From DASYSA01 sp036003885 (GTDB taxonomy: Bacteria; Acidobacteriota; Blastocatellia; UBA7656): a stretch of 13,267 bases of DNA. The notes under the pieces are model-generated. The model was not told the DNA's origin. It saw only the letters and a program-made list of their open reading frames with translations, and made no database searches. The position numbers were made by a program, and so were the translations under genes. Of the stretch, positions 1 to 7,356 are shown piece by piece; the first letter of the stretch is position 1, and the number at the start of each line of letters is the position of its first letter. Location: positions 1 through 13,267 of the forward strand of contig DASYSA010000619.1 in the NCBI GenBank assembly GCA_036003885.1. Reading direction: 5' to 3'.

Positions 1-1
1 A

Positions 2-1708
2 ATCGTGTTCAACGGCGAGGTTTATAACCACCATTCGCTACGACGTGAACTTGAGCAGCGGGGTCATCGCTTTCGGTCCGTAAGTGATACGGAAGTTGTG
101 CTCCATGCATTTTTGGAATGGGATACTCAGTGTTTCCGGCATCTGAGAGGCATGTTCGCCATCGCTCTACTATCGAAATCCGCCGGAAGACTCGTTCTGG
201 CTAGAGACCGAATGGGTATCAAGCCACTCTACTTCTGTCGGCGCGGGTCAAACCTGTATTTCGGCTCCGAGTTGAAAGCGATCCTCGAGCATGAAGAGGT
301 TAGCCCCATCCTTGATTTGATCGCTCTCCAGGAGTATCTGTCCTTTAATTATGTTCCGAGTGAGCGGACTCTGGTTGAGGGCATCCAGAAACTGCCCCCG
401 GGTCATTTGCTCGAATGGCGCAACGGAGAAATGCACACGGAAGCCTGGTGGAGACTGGAGTCCACTCCGCGCAACAACGTGGACCTGAACAGCGCGAAAG
501 AAGAATTGGATACGCTAATGAAGGAGGCCATTCGCGAACAGCTTGTTTCCGATGTTCCCCTCGGAATCTGGGCCAGTGGCGGACTTGATTCTTCGGCTAT
601 TCTTCATTATGCCGCCGAGGCAATCCCCGGCCGTTTGAAGACTTTTTCGATTTCGTTTGACAGCCGGTGTTGCGATGAAAGCACCTATTGCCGCGAAATA
701 GCCGCCATCTATGGAACCGAGCACCATGAGTTCAAGCTTACTCCTGATGTTGACTTGCGAGACGCTATCGACGACTTCGCCTGGCATTCAGATGATCCTT
801 GTGCAGACGCAGGAGCCGTCCCGGTCTGGTTTCTCTCCCGCATGAGCCGCAGGCATGTGACTGTTGCGCTTTCCGGTGACGGCGCAGATGAGTTGTTCGG
901 AGGTTACATAACATATCAGGCGGATAACTGGGCTCGTTACCTGCGCCGTATTCCTGTTCCACTCAGGCGGCTGGGCCTTTTGGCCCTGGAGCGCTGTTGG
1001 CCCGTATCGGATAAGAAGATCAGCACGGAGTACAAACTGAAACGCTGGCTTGAGGGGTCTTTCTTGCCGTCTAATGAGGCTCATTTTTTCTGGAACGGCA
1101 CCTTTTCGAGGGAACAGAGAAAGATGCTGTTGCCGGGACAGCACGGATTCTCCTTCGCCGACCTGCTCCCTGCAATCCCGGACACCGGCGGCGAGGATTT
1201 GAACCGCTACCTGCTGCTCGATCAGAAGTACTATCTCCAGTCTGACATATTGAACAAGTTGGACCGGATGAGCATGGCGCATGCCCTCGAGGTTCGTCCG
1301 CCATACCTTGACCATCGCATAGTAGAATTTGCTGCGTCGCTGCCGCAGCAGTACAAAGTGCGCGGCTTCACTCTGAAATACATCTTGAAGGAATTGATGC
1401 ATGGCAAGCTTCCGGATCGGATAGTTAGACGCAAGAAGATGGGGCTCGATATACCCATTCACCAGTGGTTTCGTGGACCTCTTCGTACACTGCTTCAAGA
1501 AATTCTGTCGCCCGCAGCCCTGGAATCAGTAGGGATATTTGATTCATCTTTTGTTCAACGTTTGATCCGTGATCATTTGGATAGACGTGTCAATGCCGGG
1601 TACCACTTATGGGGTATGTTAAATCTGGTGATCTGGATGAAAAGGTGGAAGGTGCAGGTGCCCACGATCCCGGTCATTTCACGCTCCGAGGCCTTCGCCA
1701 TCAGTTAA
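2..1708 (+). CDS. asnB: Asparagine synthase (glutamine-hydrolysing)-type amidotransferase, 5' end outside window
   Basis: Glutamine-dependent amidotransferase of the AsnB family. The family uses ammonia from glutamine to amidate a carboxylate activated with ATP, normally aspartate. Copies in polysaccharide clusters may act on another substrate. The frame is open to the left edge (Ile-Val-Phe-Asn-Gly-Glu), so the start and the N-terminal catalytic Cys lie outside; roughly 70 residues are missing. Counting from base 5, the rest of the glutaminase domain shows NGEVYNH (residues 3-9) and DRMGIKPLYF (about 68-77). The synthetase domain has the ATP PP-loop SGGLDSS (191-197), followed by SGDGADELFGGY and a C-terminal W-rich stretch typical of the family. 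The GUG at base 5 is not the real start. The 3' end overlaps the next gene. That neighbour and the HpnI-like gene suggest a role in cell-surface glycan or lipid synthesis; this is inference. Confidence 0.93.
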   Translation: MVFNGEVYNHHSLRRELEQRGHRFRSVSDTEVVLHAFLEWDTQCFRHLRGMFAIALLSKSAGRLVLARDRMGIKPLYFCRRGSNLYFGSELKAILEHEEVSPILDLIALQEYLSFNYVPSERTLVEGIQKLPPGHLLEWRNGEMHTEAWWRLESTPRNNVDLNSAKEELDTLMKEAIREQLVSDVPLGIWASGGLDSSAILHYAAEAIPGRLKTFSISFDSRCCDESTYCREIAAIYGTEHHEFKLTPDVDLRDAIDDFAWHSDDPCADAGAVPVWFLSRMSRRHVTVALSGDGADELFGGYITYQADNWARYLRRIPVPLRRLGLLALERCWPVSDKKISTEYKLKRWLEGSFLPSNEAHFFWNGTFSREQRKMLLPGQHGFSFADLLPAIPDTGGEDLNRYLLLDQKYYLQSDILNKLDRMSMAHALEVRPPYLDHRIVEFAASLPQQYKVRGFTLKYILKELMHGKLPDRIVRRKKMGLDIPIHQWFRGPLRTLLQEILSPAALESVGIFDSSFVQRLIRDHLDRRVNAGYHLWGMLNLVIWMKRWKVQVPTIPVISRSEAFAIS

Positions 1709-3441
1709 TAGTCATCACCTTTGCGGGTGTAATTTTCTTTGGTTGCATTTTCAGCCCGCCATCGCTGATGGACGATGTGGATTCTGTTCAGGCACAGATT
1801 GCGCGGAATATGCTGCAATCGGGAGACTGGGTCACTGCCCGTCTCGACGGCGTGCCCTATCTCGAAAAGGCGCCGCTTATCTATTGGATGATGGCGGTCT
1901 CTTATGCGCTCTTCGGGGTCCATGACTGGTCGGCGCGAATACCACTGGCTTTGTTCTCGGTCCTGCTCTGCTGGCTGGTACAACGGTTCGGAGAGTGGGC
2001 TTTCGGCAAAAAGGCCGGGATGTACGCCGGACTGTGCCTCGCAACGTGTGTCGGCCTCTTCCTGTTCACCCGTATCCTGATTCCGGACTGCATACTGACC
2101 CTGGCAGTGACGGCATCGATGTACTCTCTGCTTCGCCTTCTCGATGACGACCGCTCGATCGTTTGGCCGTTGTCATTCTGGACCAGTATGGCGGTCGGAG
2201 TGTTGTTGAAAGGCCTGATCGGCGTCGTCTTTCCTGTCGCTATCACGATCACCTACCTGATAGCAACGCAGCAATTCTTCCGGCGCAAGACCTGGAGGAG
2301 TCTTCGGCCGGTGACTGGAATACTCTTATTCCTCGCGATTGCTGCCCCCTGGCATGTCCTCGCTACTATGCGGAATCCCCCGCTGTTTGATTTCGCCCTG
2401 CACAGCGAGTCTGGTTCATACAGGGGATTCTTCTGGTTTTACTTTATCAACGAGCATGTCCTGCGCTTTTTGAACAGGCGATACCCACGCGATTACAACA
2501 CTGTGCCACTCGTTTTGTTCTGGCTTTTTCATTTGCTCTGGTTATGTCCCTGGAGCGTTTACATTCCTGCGGTATTCAGGCTGGATTATCGATCGGCAAC
2601 GCTCGCTTCCCGAGCGCGCTTGCTCGCCGTGGGCTGGATCGGAGTTGTCTTGATATTCTTTTCGCTGTCCACGACTCAGGAATATTATTCGCTCCCCTGT
2701 TACCCCGCCCTGGCCCTGTTGATTGGTTCCGCTCTGTCATCGAATCATAAAATGCTTCTCATAAGCACACGAACGGCCGCCGCAATTACGAGCGTAGCCC
2801 TGGTCATGATTGTTTCAATTCTATATCTCGTCAGGAACGTGCCTGCCCCGGGTGACATCGCTTCCGCGCTGACGCAGCACCCGGAAGTCTATAGCTTTTC
2901 GCTTGGACATATGACCGACCTCACTTTCAACTCGTTTGCCTACCTCCGATTGCCTCTCGCGGTTGCCGCTGTGGCCTTTGCGATCGGGACGTTTGGAACA
3001 TGGCGATGGACGGGACCGAGGGCGATATTCAGCCTCGCGATAATGATGATGTTATTTTTTCATGCCGCGCGAATGGCGCTTGTTGTCTTCGATCCGTACC
3101 TGTCTTCCCGCCCGTTGGCCGAATCGCTGCTCGAATCGCCAGAGGGTCAGCTCATTGTTGATGATCCCTATTACGAGTTTTCTTCTGTCTTCTTCTATAC
3201 AAATAAGACGGGTCTTTTGCTAAACGGACGTAGGGTTAATCTTGAGTACGGATCGTTTGCCCCGGGAGCCTCGGACGTTTTTATCGAGGATTCCGACCTG
3301 GTCCGGCTATGGGGCGAGCCGAAGACATGCTATTTGGTCGCCGAGGCGCCAAAGGTAGCCAGGATCGAGCGGCTCGTTGGCCCATCGTCGTTGCACCTCC
3401 TGAAAGAGAGTGGAGGTAAGTATCTATTCAGCAACCATTGA
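1609..3441 (+). CDS. ArnT/PMT-like glycosyltransferase (GT39 family), multi-pass membrane protein
   Basis: Probable inner-membrane glycosyltransferase that moves a sugar from a polyprenyl-phosphate donor to an envelope acceptor. Acceptor and sugar cannot be read from sequence. After a first membrane segment (about residues 33-50) comes the acidic loop motif DDVDS (55-59), then GDWVTARLDG and PYLEKAPLIYWMM, matching the family's first periplasmic loop (tGdw..P...g.pylekpPL.yW). About a dozen hydrophobic segments follow. Near residues 358-375, TTQEYYSLPCYPALALL matches the family's 'K..YY.lP..PalAlL' motif, with Gln where Lys is common. A soluble tail of about 120 residues closes the 610-residue protein. 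The start is uncertain: ATG 1609 gives a 100-base overlap with asnB and GTG 1645 gives 64 bases. Neither has a strong ribosome site. The next ATG (1768) would remove the first membrane segment and cut into the catalytic loop. It is probably translated with asnB. Confidence 0.88.
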   Translation: MGYVKSGDLDEKVEGAGAHDPGHFTLRGLRHQLIVITFAGVIFFGCIFSPPSLMDDVDSVQAQIARNMLQSGDWVTARLDGVPYLEKAPLIYWMMAVSYALFGVHDWSARIPLALFSVLLCWLVQRFGEWAFGKKAGMYAGLCLATCVGLFLFTRILIPDCILTLAVTASMYSLLRLLDDDRSIVWPLSFWTSMAVGVLLKGLIGVVFPVAITITYLIATQQFFRRKTWRSLRPVTGILLFLAIAAPWHVLATMRNPPLFDFALHSESGSYRGFFWFYFINEHVLRFLNRRYPRDYNTVPLVLFWLFHLLWLCPWSVYIPAVFRLDYRSATLASRARLLAVGWIGVVLIFFSLSTTQEYYSLPCYPALALLIGSALSSNHKMLLISTRTAAAITSVALVMIVSILYLVRNVPAPGDIASALTQHPEVYSFSLGHMTDLTFNSFAYLRLPLAVAAVAFAIGTFGTWRWTGPRAIFSLAIMMMLFFHAARMALVVFDPYLSSRPLAESLLESPEGQLIVDDPYYEFSSVFFYTNKTGLLLNGRRVNLEYGSFAPGASDVFIEDSDLVRLWGEPKTCYLVAEAPKVARIERLVGPSSLHLLKESGGKYLFSNH

Positions 3442-3540
3442 GATGATTGTCGGCTGTTCGTGCGGCCAATATCCAGCATAGCGCAGGGCCCTGGGAACTT
3501 ACGCCTGGACACTATAAGAGTGAAGCAACAGGTTTAGTTG

Positions 3541-4686
3541 ATGTTTGTCCTTTCTCTGATTGTCTTATGCTTGCTGATTGGATCACTTGTTTACTGTGCC
3601 TTGATGGTTTTAGCGGCGCGTAGATACCTTGCTGTAAGGTTGATGGCTTCTCATTCATTGCCGCCGATAACGATCATGAAGCCGCTTTCGGGACTCGATG
3701 AAGGACTTTATGAGAATCTGCGTAGCTTCTTCGAACAAGATTATCCGCTTTTTGAACTCCTCTTCGCTGTCGGACACATAGAGGATTCGGCTGTTCAGAT
3801 TGCGCGCAAAGTGATGGACGAATTTCAGGATGTTCCTGCCAGGCTTATTGCTGTCGGAGAATCGCCTTCTCCGAATGCCAAGGTATTCAGTCTTTGTCGC
3901 ATGCTTGAGTTGGCTCGCTATGAAATTATCGTGATGGCAGACAGCGACACCCGGGTTGATAGCGGGTTCCTTAGGGTAATGGCAGCGGAAATGAAAGATG
4001 ATGTCGGACTGGTTACATGTCCCTATCGAGCAGTGGCTGGCAACAGCTCCTGGACGCGCCTTGAAGCAATTGGGCTCAATACTGAATTCCTCGGAGGCGT
4101 TTTAGTTGCGCGATTGTTGATGGGCATGGACTTTGCGCTTGGTCCGGCAATCGCCGCGCGCAAAACAGTGCTCGAGGAAATCGGCGGCCTGGCGCGGTTG
4201 CAAAATTACCTGGCCGAGGATTTCGTGATGGGAAATCTAGTGGCGGCGTCAGGGCATCGTGTAATCCTTTCCTCATACAGAATCGAGCATCGAATAGGCA
4301 GTCAAGGGTTCAAGGCAAACCTGGAACACCGTCTCCGCTGGGCGCGCAGCACGCGCCGGTCTCGTCGGATAGGCTATCTGGGCTTGCTTTTCACTTACCC
4401 GTTGGCGCTGTCTCTTCTGCTCTGCGCAGTTCACCCGCAATGGTTTCCGCTTGCTATTGTCGCTTTACTCTTCCGGGCGGCAGCCGCCTGGGCAGTTGCC
4501 GTTGATGTTCTGCATGACCCGCTTACATGCGGGAACTGGTGGCTCGTCCCTGTGCAAGACCTCATAAGTTTCGCGGTATGGGTTGGCGGTTTCTTTGGCA
4601 GATCAATAAGTTGGCGTGGGCGACGTTACAGCATACAGAAGGACGGGACCTATGCCGATATTGATGGTGAAGCGCGAGCCCGCTGA
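3541..4686 (+). CDS. hpnI: HpnI-type glycosyltransferase (ceramide glucosyltransferase-like, GT21)
   Basis: Membrane-bound family 2/21 glycosyltransferase. The closest family I recognise is HpnI, which adds N-acetylglucosamine to bacteriohopanetetrol; ceramide glucosyltransferase is the related eukaryotic enzyme. An N-terminal membrane anchor (about residues 3-27) is followed by ITIMKPLSGLD and the segment ending FFEQDYP. Next come PNAKVFSL, the metal/nucleotide motif ADSDTRVD, VGLVTCPYR, AEDFVMG with the third catalytic acidic pair, and HRLRWARSTR. The last corresponds to the HELRWARTIR-like motif of HpnI and the (Q/R)xxRW motif of GT21. Two or three C-terminal membrane helices complete a length of about 381 residues, usual for HpnI. 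ATG 3541 has CAGG 8 bases upstream; TTG 3538 is an in-frame alternative. The acceptor lipid is unknown here, since no hopanoid cyclase or HpnK deacetylase gene is in the window. The gene lies 99 bases after the GT39 gene, probably in the same operon. Confidence 0.85.
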   Translation: MFVLSLIVLCLLIGSLVYCALMVLAARRYLAVRLMASHSLPPITIMKPLSGLDEGLYENLRSFFEQDYPLFELLFAVGHIEDSAVQIARKVMDEFQDVPARLIAVGESPSPNAKVFSLCRMLELARYEIIVMADSDTRVDSGFLRVMAAEMKDDVGLVTCPYRAVAGNSSWTRLEAIGLNTEFLGGVLVARLLMGMDFALGPAIAARKTVLEEIGGLARLQNYLAEDFVMGNLVAASGHRVILSSYRIEHRIGSQGFKANLEHRLRWARSTRRSRRIGYLGLLFTYPLALSLLLCAVHPQWFPLAIVALLFRAAAAWAVAVDVLHDPLTCGNWWLVPVQDLISFAVWVGGFFGRSISWRGRRYSIQKDGTYADIDGEARAR

Positions 4687-4957
4687 TGAATTTTGACATG
4701 GTATTGAGTTGCTCAGGGCTTGGGGATGAGGGAAGCCTTGCCGCGTCGCCAGCACCTGGCTCGAACCAGCCATTGACAACGCTCAGAATTAACTGTAAGA
4801 AGACACCTTCGGCTTCCGTTAGTAGGCAGTTTCCGTCATAAGAAAGCGAGATTCGATCATGTACGCAACGGCGTTCGGAGTCTTGAAATGTTGCGGTGTT
4901 GCGCTTGTACTCACCCCGTTGTCCTTAACCTCAGTCCAATCATTATAGGAAGAAACA
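4687..4957. other. Intergenic stretch between the glycosyltransferase gene and the propeller gene
   Basis: No convincing gene. A 51-codon ORF starts at 4686, overlapping the upstream stop by one base, and ends at 4841. It has no domain or ribosome site of note. GGCTT/AAGCC (about 4717-4738) could form a 5-bp hairpin but has no T-tract. Possible weak promoter elements for the downstream gene are TTGTCC (4919-4924) and CATTAT (4941-4946), 16 bases apart. The base match is poor and the -10 would nearly touch the leader ORF's ribosome site. Confidence 0.4.
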
Positions 4958-5005
4958 ATGAAGATGGATGTTGAATATTGGTTCTGTGGAAGGTGTGGTT
5001 CTTGA
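4958..5005 (+). CDS. 15-codon leader ORF, translationally coupled to the Tat propeller gene
   Basis: ATG 4958 follows AGGAAG (4947-4952) by 5 bases, a better-placed ribosome site than that of the gene behind it. The reading is MKMDVEYWFCGRCGS, then TGA. The TGA (5003-5005) shares its last base with ATG 5005 of the propeller gene (TGATG), the classic layout for translational coupling. The peptide has a CGRC pair. It could be a regulatory leader peptide, the remnant of a longer gene, or chance. Nothing known to me matches it. Its support is the ribosome site plus the exact stop/start overlap. Confidence 0.4.
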   Translation: MKMDVEYWFCGRCGS

Positions 5006-6084
5006 TGTCTCAAGCGCCACTCCGTGAAATAACCCGGCGGAAATTTCTCAGCGGCTTTGGCGCTGGGATGGCCGTTTCTGTCGCCGGACCTTACTTCATT
5101 TTTCCAAATTCAGCTAAAGCCGATACGCCGGTGATGCTGGGCGCGGGCAATCATCGCTATGAATGGGTCAAGGGATGGATGAAGCTGCCCGACGGCGTCA
5201 AGCTCGGCAGCACGCACGGCGGCGTTGTTGTGGATTCGCAAAACCGCATCTACGCCAGCACCGACGGCGACAGCTCGATCATAGTCTTTGATCAGGACGG
5301 CAGATTCGTCCGTGCCATCGGCAAAGAGTGGAAGCCGGACAAGGACGGCAACGGCACGCACGACATGCAACTGTACCGCGAAGGACGCCAGGAGTTCATT
5401 TATCTGGTCAGCCTGTTTCGCAATGAGTTCGCGAAGATCACGACCGGCGGCGAAGTCGTCTGGGTCAAAGGCTACCCGGAAAAATCCGGCATCTACAAAA
5501 ACAAGACCGAATTCAAGCCGACCGGAATTACGGTGGCGCCGAACGGCGATTCTTATGTGACTGACGGTTACGGCGCGAACTACGTTCACCGCTACAACGC
5601 CAAAGGCGACTATCTCAGTTCGTGGGGCGGCAAAAGCACGGCGGCCAAAGAAGACGGCAAATTCAGCACGCCGCACAAGATCATCATTGACCGTCGCGGC
5701 AAGGAGCCGGCGGTGCTCGTCACCGACCGTGCCAATCATCGCTTGCAGTGGTTCACGCTCGAAGGAAAGCACGTCAAAACGCTCGACGGCACGGAAAACG
5801 ATTTTCTTCGCCTGCCCTCGGTCTTGAACATTCGCGGCGGCGACGTGGCGATTGGCGATCTGGCCGGGCGCGTGACGATTCTCGACAAAGACAACAAGCT
5901 CGTTACGCAAATCGGCGACAGCGGCGACCCCAGGAAGCGCGCGACCAATAGCGTCGCGCCGGATCAATGGGTAGACGGCCAGTTCATCGCTCCACACGGT
6001 TTGAGTTGGGATGGCAAAGGCAATCTTTATGTCTCGGAATGGATGCTGGCCGGGCGCATTGTCAAACTCAAGCGCGTGAAATAA
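5005..6084 (+). CDS. Tat-exported NHL-repeat (six-bladed beta-propeller) protein
   Basis: Extracytoplasmic beta-propeller protein of 359 residues. The N-terminus holds a twin-arginine signal, TRRKFLSGFGAG, then a hydrophobic stretch and a likely cleavage after AKA in NSAKADTPV. Tat export means it is folded before export, sometimes around a cofactor. NHL-type blades are visible as GGVVVDSQNRIYASTDGDSS, GITVAPNGDSYVTDGYGAN, VLVTDRANHRLQWF and GLSWDGKGNLYVSEW. Proteins of this build are often annotated as 6-bladed propeller or peptidylglycine monooxygenase-like, but no catalytic domain is attached and no reaction can be assigned. ATG 5005 is preferred: GGAAGG (4988-4993) lies 11 bases upstream and the Tat motif then sits at the usual distance. 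TTG 4978 is possible but less likely. Codons are noticeably richer in G/C third positions than in the genes on its left. Confidence 0.85.
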   Translation: MSQAPLREITRRKFLSGFGAGMAVSVAGPYFIFPNSAKADTPVMLGAGNHRYEWVKGWMKLPDGVKLGSTHGGVVVDSQNRIYASTDGDSSIIVFDQDGRFVRAIGKEWKPDKDGNGTHDMQLYREGRQEFIYLVSLFRNEFAKITTGGEVVWVKGYPEKSGIYKNKTEFKPTGITVAPNGDSYVTDGYGANYVHRYNAKGDYLSSWGGKSTAAKEDGKFSTPHKIIIDRRGKEPAVLVTDRANHRLQWFTLEGKHVKTLDGTENDFLRLPSVLNIRGGDVAIGDLAGRVTILDKDNKLVTQIGDSGDPRKRATNSVAPDQWVDGQFIAPHGLSWDGKGNLYVSEWMLAGRIVKLKRVK

Positions 6085-6123
6085 AAGAGACTCAGACAGA
6101 TCTTCAGTCTCAGCTCTCTCTTT
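6084..6123. terminator. Possible weak hairpin between convergent genes
   Basis: Immediately after the propeller stop codon, AAAGAGA (6084-6090) can pair with TCTCTTT (6117-6123). Alternatively GAGACT (6087-6092) can pair with AGTCTC (6106-6111) around a 13-base loop. Position between two convergent genes suits a terminator, but the stems are imperfect and compete with each other. Confidence 0.3.
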
Positions 6124-6126
6124 CAG

Positions 6127-6198
6127 TCAATTGCGTGACGATTCTATCTGGAGGAAGGCCTGGCGGCTCTTTCGGTTGTCACTAATCGGCGTACGCAT
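6127..6198 (-). CDS. 23-codon ORF with strong ribosome site, possible truncated gene start
   Basis: On the minus strand AAAGGAG (6213-6207) is followed 8 bases later by ATG (6198-6196), then MRTPISDNRKSRQAFLQ and six more residues to a TGA at 6129-6127. It overlaps the last codons of the degenerate secreted-protein unit. The ribosome site closely resembles that of the intact secreted-protein gene (AAAGGAG before ATG 8358). It may therefore be the start of a further family member whose body was lost, or a genuine small gene. The protein has no signal peptide or recognisable domain. Confidence 0.3.
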   Translation of the reverse strand: MRTPISDNRKSRQAFLQIESSRN

Positions 6199-6599
6199 AT
6201 CTTAATCTCCTTTGCAAACACTGATGCCCGGCCAGCGCTGTTCTGCCCGTGCTCTTATCAACGGCCTCAAACGAAGTAAGAACCGGAGCGACAGGCGCTC
6301 TGTCGATAATCGAAAACATTCTTATGCGAACTTGCTTGCGGCCTGAGTCGGGTTCGCTCGCAATGCGCAAGTCTTCGTAGTTGAATCGAACTGTGCGAAA
6401 TTGGTTCTGGAGTATCTCTACTACATCGCTCTCGCCGATCACGTCTCCGTATTTGTCGTAGGCTTTCACCTGTACACTGATTGGTTCCCATGCTTACTCG
6501 ACTCCGGGTCGGCTGAGAGCGCTCACAAGCAGCGACTGGCCCGGAACGATTCCAATAGCGCCGTCAATCCCGGCTGAAATGATCTGGTAGGTTCTTGGG
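6182..6599 (-). pseudogene. Degenerate second unit of a secreted two-unit protein
   Basis: The minus-strand frame from about 6598 to 6182 reads as a relative of unit 2 of the 7357-8358 protein. GIVPGQSLLVSAL aligns with GIVPAQSLLFSAR, EPISVQVKAYDKYGDVI with EPISLQVKVCDKNGDVI, VEIL...FRTVRFNYEDL with VEIL...SRTVHFNHGDL, and SFEAVDKSTGRTA with SLEIVDISTGKTV. Two lesions separate it from a working gene. It lies +1 out of frame with the preceding ORF (junction at TTTTAAC near 6600), and TAA 6496-6494 interrupts it in frame. After the TAA the frame stays open for 104 codons, so the damage looks recent. The part after the stop could restart at GTG 6469, but without a signal peptide that product would stay in the cytoplasm. 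Confidence 0.75.
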
Positions 6600-7190
6600 T
6601 TAAAAGATCTCCTTGCCAGGGGAATCGTTGAGGATAATCCAATTGAAGCCCCCGCCCTTGCTAACGGTCGTCCGCCCGGTGGCGTTGTCAATTATCTCCA
6701 CAGCGTCGACGAATGTTTTCAGAGCGCTATCAGAGGCCGGCACACCGGGGCGATCTATGATGGTCACACTTGTTCCTCTCAACGTCACTTCCAGCCGCGC
6801 TTGCAGGCGCCCAGTGCCCAGTTCTTCCGGCAGCCTGATCTGGTCCCGGTTGAAGTCGAAAGATTGAAATTGGCCGGCGCCCACCGCGGTCGCTTCCTTC
6901 TCGGCGATCACGCTTCCGTCGGCAGCTACCAGCCTGACCCGGATGCTAGTTGGCTCGAACTCGTGCCCCTGCGGGTTAGGATCGTTTGGATTGGAGCCTC
7001 TTGGCTGTTTAAGTATAAAAGCCACTGTGTAACGCACCGTCTGCCCAAAGCTGATGCCTACAGGCGCCATATCTTGAATGAGTGTGACTTGACGGGCCTG
7101 TTGCGTCTGTGCCTGAACGCCTGGGCCGGCTGCTAGAATTACGCATAACAAGCCAATCAATAATGCGCGGTGGGTGATCTTGCGTTTCAT
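6600..7190 (-). CDS. Secreted one-unit protein, likely the surviving first half of a two-unit paralogue
   Basis: A 196-residue secreted protein of unknown function. ATG 7190 has GGGAGAG (7200-7194) just upstream and gives a clean signal peptide: MKRK, a hydrophobic stretch, and likely cleavage after VQA near residue 27. A longer reading to 7322 adds a non-signal-like N-terminus. The mature part is one copy of the unit seen twice in the upstream neighbour: VGISFGQTVRYTVAF, then IRVRLVAADGSVIAEKEA, FQSFDFNRDQI, GTGRLQARLEVTL, and the closing AVEIIDNATGRTT. It ends at TAA 6602-6600, right where the degenerate unit 2 begins in another frame. It may thus be a truncated form of a once larger protein. 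It could still be stable, since a whole unit is kept. Predicted mostly beta. The gap to the upstream gene is 166 bases. Confidence 0.75.
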   Translation of the reverse strand: MKRKITHRALLIGLLCVILAAGPGVQAQTQQARQVTLIQDMAPVGISFGQTVRYTVAFILKQPRGSNPNDPNPQGHEFEPTSIRVRLVAADGSVIAEKEATAVGAGQFQSFDFNRDQIRLPEELGTGRLQARLEVTLRGTSVTIIDRPGVPASDSALKTFVDAVEIIDNATGRTTVSKGGGFNWIILNDSPGKEIF

Positions 7191-7356
7191 AATCTCTCCC
7201 ATTCTTTTTGCTCGCACACAGGTTGTTCGAGTGCTACTGTTCGCGACGCAACCGACAGCCCTGGCGCGCTGGAAGCCCGCGACAGAGGCGGTAGCTACAA
7301 GCGCGCCGGGACACATCACCAAAGACCTCTGGGCTGGCAGAAGTCATGTGTACTTT

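Noticed and set aside
788..1498. 236-codon minus-strand ORF inside asnB
   Set aside because: Antisense shadow of well-conserved AsnB motifs; no recognisable protein features.
4686..4841. 51-codon ORF overlapping the HpnI-like stop by one base
   Set aside because: The coupling layout is tempting, but the reading has no hydrophobic, signal or domain features and no ribosome site of note.
5110..5997. 295-codon ORF on the minus strand across the propeller gene
   Set aside because: It lies wholly antisense to a clear Tat/NHL protein. Its Val/Ala/Arg/Asp-rich low-complexity reading is the usual shadow of a G/C-third-position gene, and it has no domain.
6494..6496. Possible stop-codon read-through or recoding (TAA) in the second secreted unit
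   Set aside because: TAA is not a selenocysteine or pyrrolysine codon and no special structure was seen next to it; a nonsense mutation is simpler.
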